From: a virus
DNA length: 29,007 nt
IMG/VR virus record: IMGVR_UViG_3300009002_000030
Span: 1-29,007 of that record
Strand: one strand, 5' to 3'
Position numbers and translations under genes: made by a program
Notes under the pieces: model-generated
The model's input: the letters and a program-made list of their open reading frames with translations, nothing else
Database searches by the model: none
Told to the model about the DNA's origin: nothing
Part shown: positions 21,710-29,007 of the stretch, piece by piece
Numbering within the stretch: the first letter of the stretch is position 1
Layout of the letters: each line of letters begins with the position of its first letter

Positions 21710-24700
21710 ATGACTATCGAAACAAACCTAAACCAGAGTCCTTTTTTCGATGACTTCGATGAGACTAAGAACTTTCATCGTGTGTTGTTTAGACCTGGAT
21801 ATGCAGTTCAGGCGAGAGAGCTGACACAAATCCAATCTATCCTTCAAAATCAAATAGAACGGTTTGGTGTTGATGTATACAAGGACGGAACAGTAATTGA
21901 TGGGTGTAATGCTCAAGCTCAAGTCTGGTCATATGTGAAACTAAATGACAAGAATGCCGCTAATGCTGTTATTGTCCTTACACAATTTTTCGATACCGCT
22001 GGTGCTATTGAAGATGTGATTATTAGTGGTGCCACATCAGGTGTTACCGCAAGATTGCTTGACGCTGTTGACGGTTCTGAAACTGCAGCGCCTGATTACT
22101 TGACGGTTTTCGTGTCATATACGAACTCAGGAACAGATGGCGCAACAAAGACCTTTGCCGACAATGAAGAGTTAACATTCACTCGTATTTCTGACAGTGC
22201 GGTTATTGCGACCACCACCACTATTGCTTCGGCTGCAGCTGGCACTGGTACTGGCGCACACGTTAGTGCTGGTACAGTTTTCCACAAAGGCAACTTCATC
22301 AAGGTGAGCGAGCAGGCGAAAGTCGCAAGCAAATATGAATCACTCCCAAGCATACGTGTTGGTCTAGAGACAAAAGAATTCATCATCGATTCATTCCAAG
22401 ATTCTTCGCTTCTCGATAATGCGTCAGGATCTACGAATTTCTCTGCTCCTGGAGCGTCAAGATTAAAGCTGACTCCAACAATCGCTACACGCCCATTAGT
22501 AGATACAGGCGTGACAGAAACAACTGGATTTATTCCGCTATTTGATATTCAAGAAGGTCGCATCATACGCAACTACACCGATGGCCAATTCTCTGGGGTA
22601 GCTGATGAACTTGCCAAAAGAACATATGAAGAATCTGGCGATTATTCTATCGAACCATTCGTCCTGACTGTAGACGAGCATTTAAATGATGGTGTCACAG
22701 GCGGCACATATCTTTCTACTGAGGCTGATAACGAAGCTGGTCTTACAGAACAAGGTGATGCATCAAAATTAGTTGTTGAGGTTGATCCATCTGTAGGTTA
22801 TGTTCAAGGTTACAGAATAGAAACAACTGATAAAATCAGACAAAGCATATCAAAAGCAAATACGTTTGCTAGACGTGAAAATGTTGTTGTTGGACAAGGT
22901 ATTGGTAACTACATCATATGTGATGAGGTTATGGGCATCTGGAACTTTACAGACCTACAAGAAGTGAAATTCTACGCATCGCCTCAAAATGTTATCAGTA
23001 CTGTTGCGTTTAATGACCACTCTGTTGCTGGCACTTTAATCGGTTCGGCTAAGATTCGTGGAATGCAATGGCATGAGGGGCAATCAGGAACATCAGCTGG
23101 CAAGTTTAGAATATATATTACTGACATTCAAATGGTGGCTGACAAATCATTCAAAGATGTCCGCTCATTATATGTTGCTAACTCGCTGGGTGCAGGAAGC
23201 CACTCATTTGCTGACGTTGTTCTTGAGCTGGACGGTAATGCTAAGGTTCAAGATGCATCTTTCGCCAAACTAGTATTTCCTATTCAGAGCAAAGGTGTTA
23301 AGACTCTTGTTCAAGCAGAAACGCAATATGTAACTCGAAAAGAAGCAGATGGTAACGTAGCGCAGAATGGTACTGTTACAATAACTCGCCCAGCCTCAGC
23401 TACTGGCGGCACAGACACAATGAATGACACAGGCACTTTGACAGGTCCAGACGAAAGAAATGTCATAATTGTAGCCAAAGAAACAGCGACAGTTACCTTA
23501 TCAGGAACTATCACCTCAGGATCTATCAGCAGCGGCACAGGCACTCTAACAGGTACTAGTACTGCATTCGACACCCAACTAACTGTAGGCGACTTCTTTA
23601 CATGCCATTCTGGTGTTACAACTACACTAAGGGTCGTTGAAGTCCTCAGCGCCACCTCAATTATCGTCGCTGGTGGTAATGGTAATCCAAGGGGTGTGAT
23701 CACCCAACAGTTCCCTGCTGGTCATATTTTCGACACACAGTTTAAAGGCACAATTGCTGGCGGATCTACTTCTCACGATATTAATCTACAGCGAACGTTT
23801 GTGGCACAATTCGATGTCCAAGTATACTTTGATGTCTTGCGTTCTGAAGCAGTACCTGAAAGCAAAGTAGTACATAAGAGCAAGTATATCAAAATTAATA
23901 CAAATACTCATGGTGCAGGGGCAAATGGTCCATGGGATCTCGGTGTCTCTGATGCATGGAAACTTGAATCTGTGTTGATGGGCGACACTAGTGTTACTCT
24001 CGCTAATGGTGTTGAATCCCTCCAATACTTTGAGCTAGATGACGGTCAACGCGACGGCTTTTATGGCGGTTCAAGATTAGTCAAGAAATCATCAGCTACT
24101 TCGGGCGCACTTAATACGACTGACAAAGGAATTATTGCTAAGTTCAGCTGGTTCTCTAGAGATACCTCTGGTGGTATTGGCTTCACCACAGTCGACTCAT
24201 ATCCAGTAGATGATGCTGACGCAGCAAACGCATCGAAGATCGCCACACCAGAAATTCCATTGTTTGTATCTTCAGATGGTACTGAATATGATCTGAGAGA
24301 CAGCGTCGATTTCCGTCCAGCACAAGCCAATACGTGTGAGCCAAAAGCAGATCTAACTGGAATTCCTTCCAACCCAGCAGCACCATCTGTGTTTGCTGTT
24401 CACGGGACACATGGCGTATACCCGCCAACTCCAGACCAAAACTTCCAAGCTGACGTTGACGTTTATCTCCCACGCATAGATATTGTGGCTCTTCGTCCGA
24501 ATGGTCTGTTTGATATTAAAACTGGTATTCCCAATGAGACTCCTGTAGCACCGACAGCTGACCCACAGGCTATGTTATTGGGGACAATAACCATTCCTGG
24601 ATACCCATCACTTTCTCCAGAAGCGGCAACATATTATGGTCGTTACGATTATCAAGTGAACCTTGAACTAGAAAATAATCGAAGATATACTATGGAAGAT

Positions 24701-27604
24701 CTTCGTGAGATGGACGGTGATCTAGAAAAAACAAAAGAACAAGTTGAAATCAACAAACTTGATATTGAAGCACTAAAAATATCAGTTTTGCGGATTGATG
24801 ATGCAGCTGACGCTGTTGAACCACCTAAAGAAGTTGTTATTGTTAATCCAAAACCAGTCGAAAGATATTACAACACCTTGCGTTCTGGTGATTTTATCTC
24901 GGAAAGTTCACCTATTCGTCCGATTCCGAAGATGAAAGATATTGACTTAGAGGTTAAGGCTGGTTCTTTGGTCAATGTCCGCTCTGGAAGTGTATTCAAA
25001 AGGCTCACCAGACAAAACATCCATAAGTCTATGTTGTCTCAAGTATTCGGTACAAAGCGTTTGCCGATTATCGAAAAGACAACTACGCCAATTCGAGTGT
25101 TCAATGGCAGGATGAGCCTGTCTCATAGTATGTGTCATATCAAACAAACCCCATCTGGCGTGAGTAGCGGCACATTGAGGAAGATGTTGCAGGATTATAA
25201 AAAAGCTGGCATTGATTACACTGGGTTGGCTGAGTTTTCAGACCTTTCAGGCTTGGGTAAATCCCGTTCTGCTAACGACTATGTGATAGCTGCACATAGA
25301 GCCATCACTGTTAGATGTACTGGTCTGAAGCCGTCGACCAAGGTATGGCCAAGGTTTGATGGGCGTGATGTTACAAAATACACCCAGCAGACTGGTCAGA
25401 AGAAAGGCAAGTCTTACCTGATGACTGATTCGACAGGCAAGTTGACCTTCCTGTTCTTTTTACCAAACGACAGCACCATGAAATTCAGAGGACTGAAGCA
25501 TTTACTAGAAGTTAGTGATGTGCAGCCGCCTATAGTGAACGGCATTAGTTCTGGTAAGAATGGCTCGACAACTCGATGTGGACAATATTACCTTGCGCCA
25601 TCTAAGAAATCAAAAGGACTCGATCCGAAAACCGTACAGAAGAACATAACAAACCTTGTTCTCTCAGAATTGTCTGCCGATAAAACACAGACGAATGTCA
25701 GTATCAAAGAGATTCCACAAGAACTTCCTGATTTTCTATCACAAGTGTTTATTGTTCCGTCAAGCAAGATTGATGGCGTATTCTGCCATCACATCAGACT
25801 ATTCTTTGCAAAGGCATCGTCTGATACATCATCGTCGGTTCTGTTGCAGATTAGGGAAGTTGATCGAGCAGGTGGTCCGACTAACGTATTAGTCTCGCAA
25901 TCTGAACCTGTCACAAGAGCGACCATTGCAGCAGCGGCAAGCACAACGACGAATGCTAATCCTGTAGAGTTTGATTTTGACGAAAGACCTTTCTTGACAT
26001 CAGGAAAGGCTTATGCGTTTACTGTCATTCCTACTGATTCCAAGGATGAATATGAGCTTTGGACAGGCATAAGAAACCAACCAGATGTTGTTAACAATAA
26101 GTCTGCGTATAGTGTTCCTGGACTTGGTGATCTATTTTCTTCTGCTACAGGAAATAACTGGGCAAAACTGCCGAATGAGGCGTTGAAGTTTGACATACGA
26201 CAAAATGCTTACACCAAGTCAGCAACGTCAACGTTTGAGTTAGATAATTCAGACACCGAGTTCTTGAATGTGAATGCCATAACTCCATTTGGTCCATCGA
26301 CAGCAACCACGGGATTCCAAACAGATGAGATCGTTCGTGGAACATGCTTGATGACAATAACACATGACGCTGCTGTAACAATTGTGGCGGGTGATGCATT
26401 GAAGAGTAAGGTTGCTAAGAATGTGCCTGATTATGACGCTTTCATCAACACAAACACTGACACAACTACATGGGCAGACGGAACTGTGAGGGCTGTAGTT
26501 TCTGAGCCCACAACCACTACAACTCTCGTTCAGATTGATGCGTTCGGTAACTTCCCTACTTCAACAGCAAATACCCACAGCACGTTGTTTAGAAACAATG
26601 TTAATATAGGTGTGGCGTCTGCATTTACGGCAAATACTGTACAAGGTAAAGTGTCGTTTCTTAATACCGATTATGGCAGAATACGTCTTTCCGATTCAAC
26701 AGGCACTACAACTCATGGGTTTGGTGCGTCTCAGTATATTCGCGGACAAGAAAGAGGCGCAGGTGCATTAATCACTGAGGTTGCGAATATTGATATTGAC
26801 GCCATTACGATAAATGCTCCATTATTCACACCAAAATTCACTAAGATTGATTGGCAGATGAAAACCACTTCTTTGGCTGGCGTTACTGATACTGCATTCT
26901 CCTCTGTTCAGCCAAACGAAAGGGTTGTTTTCGCTAAAGATCAGAAGAGAATCTATAGTGCATCAAACAGAGATACAAAATCATTACTCATTAAAGGTAC
27001 TATGACAACCACTGACGTTCGCGTTGGTCCAACAGTCGATGTAAACGATGCATCGGTGAGTGTTGAGCAAGAAAGAATTAGTGCTACTACTGGAAATGAG
27101 CAGTTTCCTGCAGGTGAGGCTTCTGCTCGATATATATCACAGGTTGTTCCTGCTAGTCGACCTGAAGGCGGTGCTGGCGAGAAATTCTTCTTTGCTGTTA
27201 GAGGATATATGCCGAAAGAGGGTGGTGTTACTGTGTATGTTAGAGCTAGGAATGAAAATGATCCTGAGCCTATCGAGGATAAGATCTTCACCCAGTGTGA
27301 GGATTATTTCACAAGACCTGCTGAGCAATCAACGCTTGGGGACTTCACTTCAAGCACCTCTAAATTGTTCAGACTTTTCTCTGCGGCGGGCACTGACAAT
27401 GCTGGGTTTGCCACTGCCAATAAGTTGTTCGAGAACACTTTGGATAATAAGATTATTGCGTATGAGTCAACGGATGGTTCTAGATATTCTGGTATTGATT
27501 ATATCCAATACAAGATTGTTTTGACTCGCCCTGATGGTAAGGGTAGAGATTACACTCCTTCAATACACAACTTGACTAGTGTAACGCATAAGAGACCTGT
27601 ATAG
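21710..27604 (+). CDS. giant baseplate/tail protein with DUF4815 N-terminal domain
   Basis: At 1964 residues this is the largest gene of the window, placed where T4 has gp9-gp12. The N-terminus SPFFDDFDETKNFHRVLFRP, then GYAVQARELTQIQSILQNQI and ERFGVDVYKDGTVIDG, is the DUF4815 signature of marine T4-like and some other phages. Further parts are a conserved beta-rich region to about residue 590, a small Gly/Thr beta module at about 600-657, and a helical coiled-coil stretch at about 990-1036 (LREMDGDLEKTKEQVEINKL). A linker with many Pro and Lys follows (PPKEVVIVNPKPVERYY), then several beta-sandwich-like domains to the end (FFFAVRGYMPKEGGVTVYVR). I infer a long trimeric or wedge-bound arm at the baseplate rim that may carry the fibres. 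AAGGG stands nine bases before the ATG. Confidence 0.8.
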   Translation: MTIETNLNQSPFFDDFDETKNFHRVLFRPGYAVQARELTQIQSILQNQIERFGVDVYKDGTVIDGCNAQAQVWSYVKLNDKNAANAVIVLTQFFDTAGAIEDVIISGATSGVTARLLDAVDGSETAAPDYLTVFVSYTNSGTDGATKTFADNEELTFTRISDSAVIATTTTIASAAAGTGTGAHVSAGTVFHKGNFIKVSEQAKVASKYESLPSIRVGLETKEFIIDSFQDSSLLDNASGSTNFSAPGASRLKLTPTIATRPLVDTGVTETTGFIPLFDIQEGRIIRNYTDGQFSGVADELAKRTYEESGDYSIEPFVLTVDEHLNDGVTGGTYLSTEADNEAGLTEQGDASKLVVEVDPSVGYVQGYRIETTDKIRQSISKANTFARRENVVVGQGIGNYIICDEVMGIWNFTDLQEVKFYASPQNVISTVAFNDHSVAGTLIGSAKIRGMQWHEGQSGTSAGKFRIYITDIQMVADKSFKDVRSLYVANSLGAGSHSFADVVLELDGNAKVQDASFAKLVFPIQSKGVKTLVQAETQYVTRKEADGNVAQNGTVTITRPASATGGTDTMNDTGTLTGPDERNVIIVAKETATVTLSGTITSGSISSGTGTLTGTSTAFDTQLTVGDFFTCHSGVTTTLRVVEVLSATSIIVAGGNGNPRGVITQQFPAGHIFDTQFKGTIAGGSTSHDINLQRTFVAQFDVQVYFDVLRSEAVPESKVVHKSKYIKINTNTHGAGANGPWDLGVSDAWKLESVLMGDTSVTLANGVESLQYFELDDGQRDGFYGGSRLVKKSSATSGALNTTDKGIIAKFSWFSRDTSGGIGFTTVDSYPVDDADAANASKIATPEIPLFVSSDGTEYDLRDSVDFRPAQANTCEPKADLTGIPSNPAAPSVFAVHGTHGVYPPTPDQNFQADVDVYLPRIDIVALRPNGLFDIKTGIPNETPVAPTADPQAMLLGTITIPGYPSLSPEAATYYGRYDYQVNLELENNRRYTMEDLREMDGDLEKTKEQVEINKLDIEALKISVLRIDDAADAVEPPKEVVIVNPKPVERYYNTLRSGDFISESSPIRPIPKMKDIDLEVKAGSLVNVRSGSVFKRLTRQNIHKSMLSQVFGTKRLPIIEKTTTPIRVFNGRMSLSHSMCHIKQTPSGVSSGTLRKMLQDYKKAGIDYTGLAEFSDLSGLGKSRSANDYVIAAHRAITVRCTGLKPSTKVWPRFDGRDVTKYTQQTGQKKGKSYLMTDSTGKLTFLFFLPNDSTMKFRGLKHLLEVSDVQPPIVNGISSGKNGSTTRCGQYYLAPSKKSKGLDPKTVQKNITNLVLSELSADKTQTNVSIKEIPQELPDFLSQVFIVPSSKIDGVFCHHIRLFFAKASSDTSSSVLLQIREVDRAGGPTNVLVSQSEPVTRATIAAAASTTTNANPVEFDFDERPFLTSGKAYAFTVIPTDSKDEYELWTGIRNQPDVVNNKSAYSVPGLGDLFSSATGNNWAKLPNEALKFDIRQNAYTKSATSTFELDNSDTEFLNVNAITPFGPSTATTGFQTDEIVRGTCLMTITHDAAVTIVAGDALKSKVAKNVPDYDAFINTNTDTTTWADGTVRAVVSEPTTTTTLVQIDAFGNFPTSTANTHSTLFRNNVNIGVASAFTANTVQGKVSFLNTDYGRIRLSDSTGTTTHGFGASQYIRGQERGAGALITEVANIDIDAITINAPLFTPKFTKIDWQMKTTSLAGVTDTAFSSVQPNERVVFAKDQKRIYSASNRDTKSLLIKGTMTTTDVRVGPTVDVNDASVSVEQERISATTGNEQFPAGEASARYISQVVPASRPEGGAGEKFFFAVRGYMPKEGGVTVYVRARNENDPEPIEDKIFTQCEDYFTRPAEQSTLGDFTSSTSKLFRLFSAAGTDNAGFATANKLFENTLDNKIIAYESTDGSRYSGIDYIQYKIVLTRPDGKGRDYTPSIHNLTSVTHKRPV

Positions 27605-27825
27605 TGCAATCGAAAGTAGTTTCTGTTAGAGGTCGTCCTGACTTGACATTTGATGTTGAGTCTGGGGCGATCTTTTGCAATGACGTTTCTTCGAATAGAG
27701 CATATGAAGAGAAGATAGCTAGAAACGCAAAAGACAAGCGCGTGACAGACGAGATAGAAAGTCTCAAAAGTGATATGCAAGATATAAAAACTATGCTGCA
27801 AGTTCTAATAAATAACAGACAATAG
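27604..27825 (+). CDS. small coiled-coil protein, 73 aa
   Basis: The start is a GTG at 27604 that overlaps the upstream TAG stop by one base (TAGTG); no strong ribosome binding site is visible, so coupling is likely. The N-terminal half is beta-like (VVSVRGRPDLTFDVESGAIF) and contains CNDVSSNRAYEEKIARNAKD. The C-terminal half is a charged heptad-type helix (VTDEIESLKSDMQDIKTMLQ). It resembles small unnamed proteins between the DUF4815 gene and the fibre gene in related phages as I remember them. It may be a fibre-attachment or chaperone-type coiled coil, but nothing shows this directly. Confidence 0.72.
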   Translation: MQSKVVSVRGRPDLTFDVESGAIFCNDVSSNRAYEEKIARNAKDKRVTDEIESLKSDMQDIKTMLQVLINNRQ

Positions 27826-27881
27826 AGATTGAATTGATACGACAAATATCTGAAAACGGCTCAATCAATTCTAATAAATAA
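27803..27881 (+). repeat. 13-bp direct repeat and inverted repeat before the fibre gene
   Basis: TTCTAATAAATAA occurs at 27803-27815, in the last codons of the small coiled-coil gene, and again at 27869-27881, 66 bases apart. Between them, GAATTGAT (27831-27838) and ATCAATTC (27864-27871) can pair as an 8-bp AT-rich stem with a 25-base loop. Confidence 0.6.
27873..27880 (+). promoter_or_regulatory. possible degenerate late promoter of the fibre gene
   Basis: AATAAATA differs from the late box TATAAATA at the first base. It lies in the 93-base gap between the small coiled-coil gene and the fibre gene, 38 bases before ATG 27919, which is a normal distance for this phage. The same octamer also lies at 27807-27814 inside the preceding gene, so specificity is uncertain. 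Confidence 0.4.
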
Positions 27882-27918
27882 TACTAGTCCCTCACTATAA
27901 GAGAATAGAGAATTTCAA

Positions 27919-29007
27919 ATGACAGTACCTGTATCAAATACCCAACTGAGCGATAGCTTTAATACTTGGAGATTAAACACCAACTTCATCTCTACGATTA
28001 TAAGCAACAATGTTGTCACCGTAGCGAGAGCAGGTGGTGCTAATAGGGGCGGCTCAGTTACTGGAGACGGTCATGTTGAGGGGACGTTCTCTTCTACAAC
28101 GCTGAGAACTGATAAACTGAAAAGCGGCGACACAGTTGGTGATAATGGTGGAACGCTTCTTATAGAATCCAACACACATATAACTGGCGCTGGAGTTGAG
28201 TTGTTCACTGTTGACGCTAATACTGTGTTCAACGCAAATGTGACATTCAACACTACTGGTACAGAGCAAGTCGATCTTGGCGATGTGAGTAGGATTCGCT
28301 TGGGTGGCGGTGCTTCTGGTCAGGTTCTTGTAATAAAAGAAGGTGGAACAACTGACGAACTACAATATCAAGACTTCAAATTAAGAGACTTACAAGGCGA
28401 CCATGCCTATGAAGTGAACAACAGCGACTTAACAATGGCTGGCGGTAACACTACATTCCGTTCTGGTGGCAATTCACCACACTTACTATTCTCTGGCGGT
28501 ACTGGCGGTACTGGTGGGAACAACGATATTGCTTCGATATACCTTGCTGGTGCTTCGACTCTTGGTAGTTCAGATCTATACTTAAAATTAGTTGATACTG
28601 CTGGTCAATCACAATTGGTTATCACAGACTCAGATGATGCTGTTGTTGCGACTATTGACTCAAACGGCAATGCTAATTTCACAGGAACGCTAGGTTCTGG
28701 TAATGCTACAATCACTGGCACTCTAGGTGTTAAAGGTAATACAGACTTAGATGGTACGCTGAATGTTGACGGTGCTTCAACTCTTGAGGCGTTAGAAGCT
28801 AAGAATACAACTGTTATCGGTACATTAGGCGTTAAAGGTGCTGCTGATATTGACAGCACTCTAAATGTTGATGGTTCTACGACACTAGAGGCGTTAGAAG
28901 CTAAGAATACAACTGTTATCGGCACATTAGGCGTTAAAGGTGCTACGACTTTAGATAGTACATTACAATCTGGTGCCGCCACAGTCATTGGTGACTTAGG
29001 CGTTAAA
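27919..29007 (+). CDS. tail fibre protein, N-terminal part with tandem repeats
   Basis: The frame is open from ATG 27919 to the window end (363 residues), so the gene is cut by the right edge. The N-terminus NTQLSDSFNTWRLNTNFIST is of the kind found on fibres of marine T4-like phages, probably the baseplate-attachment end. A Gly/Thr/Asn-rich beta region follows (ESNTHITGAGVELFTVDANT, RIRLGGGASGQVLVIKEGGT). From about residue 255 come repeats of the form LGVKG-x-LD-TLNVDGSTTL-EALEAKNTTVIGT with a period of 102 bp (34 residues). Such repeats form elongated trimeric beta shafts. The receptor-binding tip must lie beyond the window. No strong ribosome binding site is seen, only an AGAGAA-type purine stretch upstream. 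Confidence 0.87.
   Translation, partial: MTVPVSNTQLSDSFNTWRLNTNFISTIISNNVVTVARAGGANRGGSVTGDGHVEGTFSSTTLRTDKLKSGDTVGDNGGTLLIESNTHITGAGVELFTVDANTVFNANVTFNTTGTEQVDLGDVSRIRLGGGASGQVLVIKEGGTTDELQYQDFKLRDLQGDHAYEVNNSDLTMAGGNTTFRSGGNSPHLLFSGGTGGTGGNNDIASIYLAGASTLGSSDLYLKLVDTAGQSQLVITDSDDAVVATIDSNGNANFTGTLGSGNATITGTLGVKGNTDLDGTLNVDGASTLEALEAKNTTVIGTLGVKGAADIDSTLNVDGSTTLEALEAKNTTVIGTLGVKGATTLDSTLQSGAATVIGDLGVK
28723..29007 (+). repeat. tandem 102-bp repeats in the tail fibre gene
   Basis: The LGVKG codons start at 28723, 28825, 28927 and 28996, giving spacings of 102, 102 and 69 bp. Within the units, 57 bases at 28786-28842 and 28888-28944 differ at only one position (a T/C in a glycine codon), which points to recent duplication. 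The last, shorter unit lacks the EALEAKN segment. The repeat may continue past the window end. Confidence 0.9.

Noticed and set aside
27834-27905. T7-like promoter fragments (GATACGAC ... TCACTATAAGAGAA) before the fibre gene
   Set aside because: The two halves are separated by about 45 bases and do not form a contiguous phage promoter; no single-subunit polymerase is expected in a T4-like phage.
28723-29007. CRISPR-like array from regularly spaced repeats
   Set aside because: The repeats are in frame, continuous and translate to a periodic fibre shaft; there are no unique spacers.

Overview
The window is a stretch of the structural and replication core of a T4-like (Tevenvirinae/Kyanoviridae-type) myovirus. 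The diagnosis rests on recognisable homologues of T4 gp33, gp59, gp32, gp4, gp54, gp26, gp48, gp53, gp5, gp5.4 (PAAR), gp25, gp6 and gp8 in near-canonical order, plus exact copies of the T4 late promoter box TATAAATA in intergenic positions. Several proteins look like the marine (cyanophage/pelagiphage-like) branch rather than the coliphage branch: a cysteine-free gp32, a short gp33-like coactivator, a very large gp7-like protein, a 600-residue gp8, and a DUF4815 protein where T4 has gp10-gp12. The host cannot be told from the sequence. No tRNA, CRISPR array, insertion sequence or homing endonuclease was seen.

Layout. (1) 1-2904, rightward: end of a PD-(D/E)XK exonuclease, a small unknown protein, an exported SleB-type cell wall hydrolase, then the 33-59-32 block (late-transcription coactivator, helicase loader, ssDNA-binding protein). 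Gene 32 has its own consensus sigma-70 promoter beneath a late promoter, and a strong terminator follows it. (2) 8186-2964, leftward: gp4 head completion nuclease, a probable gp2-like protein, gp54 tube initiator, gp26 hub protein, a 57-residue gp51-like protein, an EF-hand two-helix membrane protein, and a tape-measure protein. (3) 8248-13735, rightward hub and spike operon: gp48 tube cap, gp53 wedge, gp27-like hub, a zeta-toxin-like P-loop protein, two overlapping micro-genes, gp5 without a lysozyme domain, and a PAAR spike tip. (4) 13743-27825, rightward wedge operon behind a late promoter: an Hc1 histone-like protein, gp25, gp6, gp7-like, gp8, the 1964-residue DUF4815 protein and a small coiled-coil protein. 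(5) 27919 to the right edge: a tail fibre with 34-residue tandem repeats, cut by the window end.

How it works together. The replication trio at the left (59 loads helicase on 32-coated DNA; the 33-like protein couples RNA polymerase to the clamp) supports late transcription. The TATAAATA promoters then drive the leftward and rightward virion operons. Those operons supply the central hub and spike (27-like, 5, PAAR, 26, 51), the tube start (48, 54, tape measure), the wedges (53, 25, 6, 7, 8) and the peripheral adhesive parts (DUF4815 protein and fibre). Genes are packed tightly, often with one-base TAATG stop/start overlaps, which suggests translational coupling.

The least explained parts are the face-to-face late promoters at 8196-8235, the nested micro-genes at 12204-12498, the P-loop protein in the hub operon, the Hc1-like protein between spike tip and wedge genes, the EF-hand membrane protein next to the tape measure, and a putative glycan-binding module inserted in the gp7-like protein.
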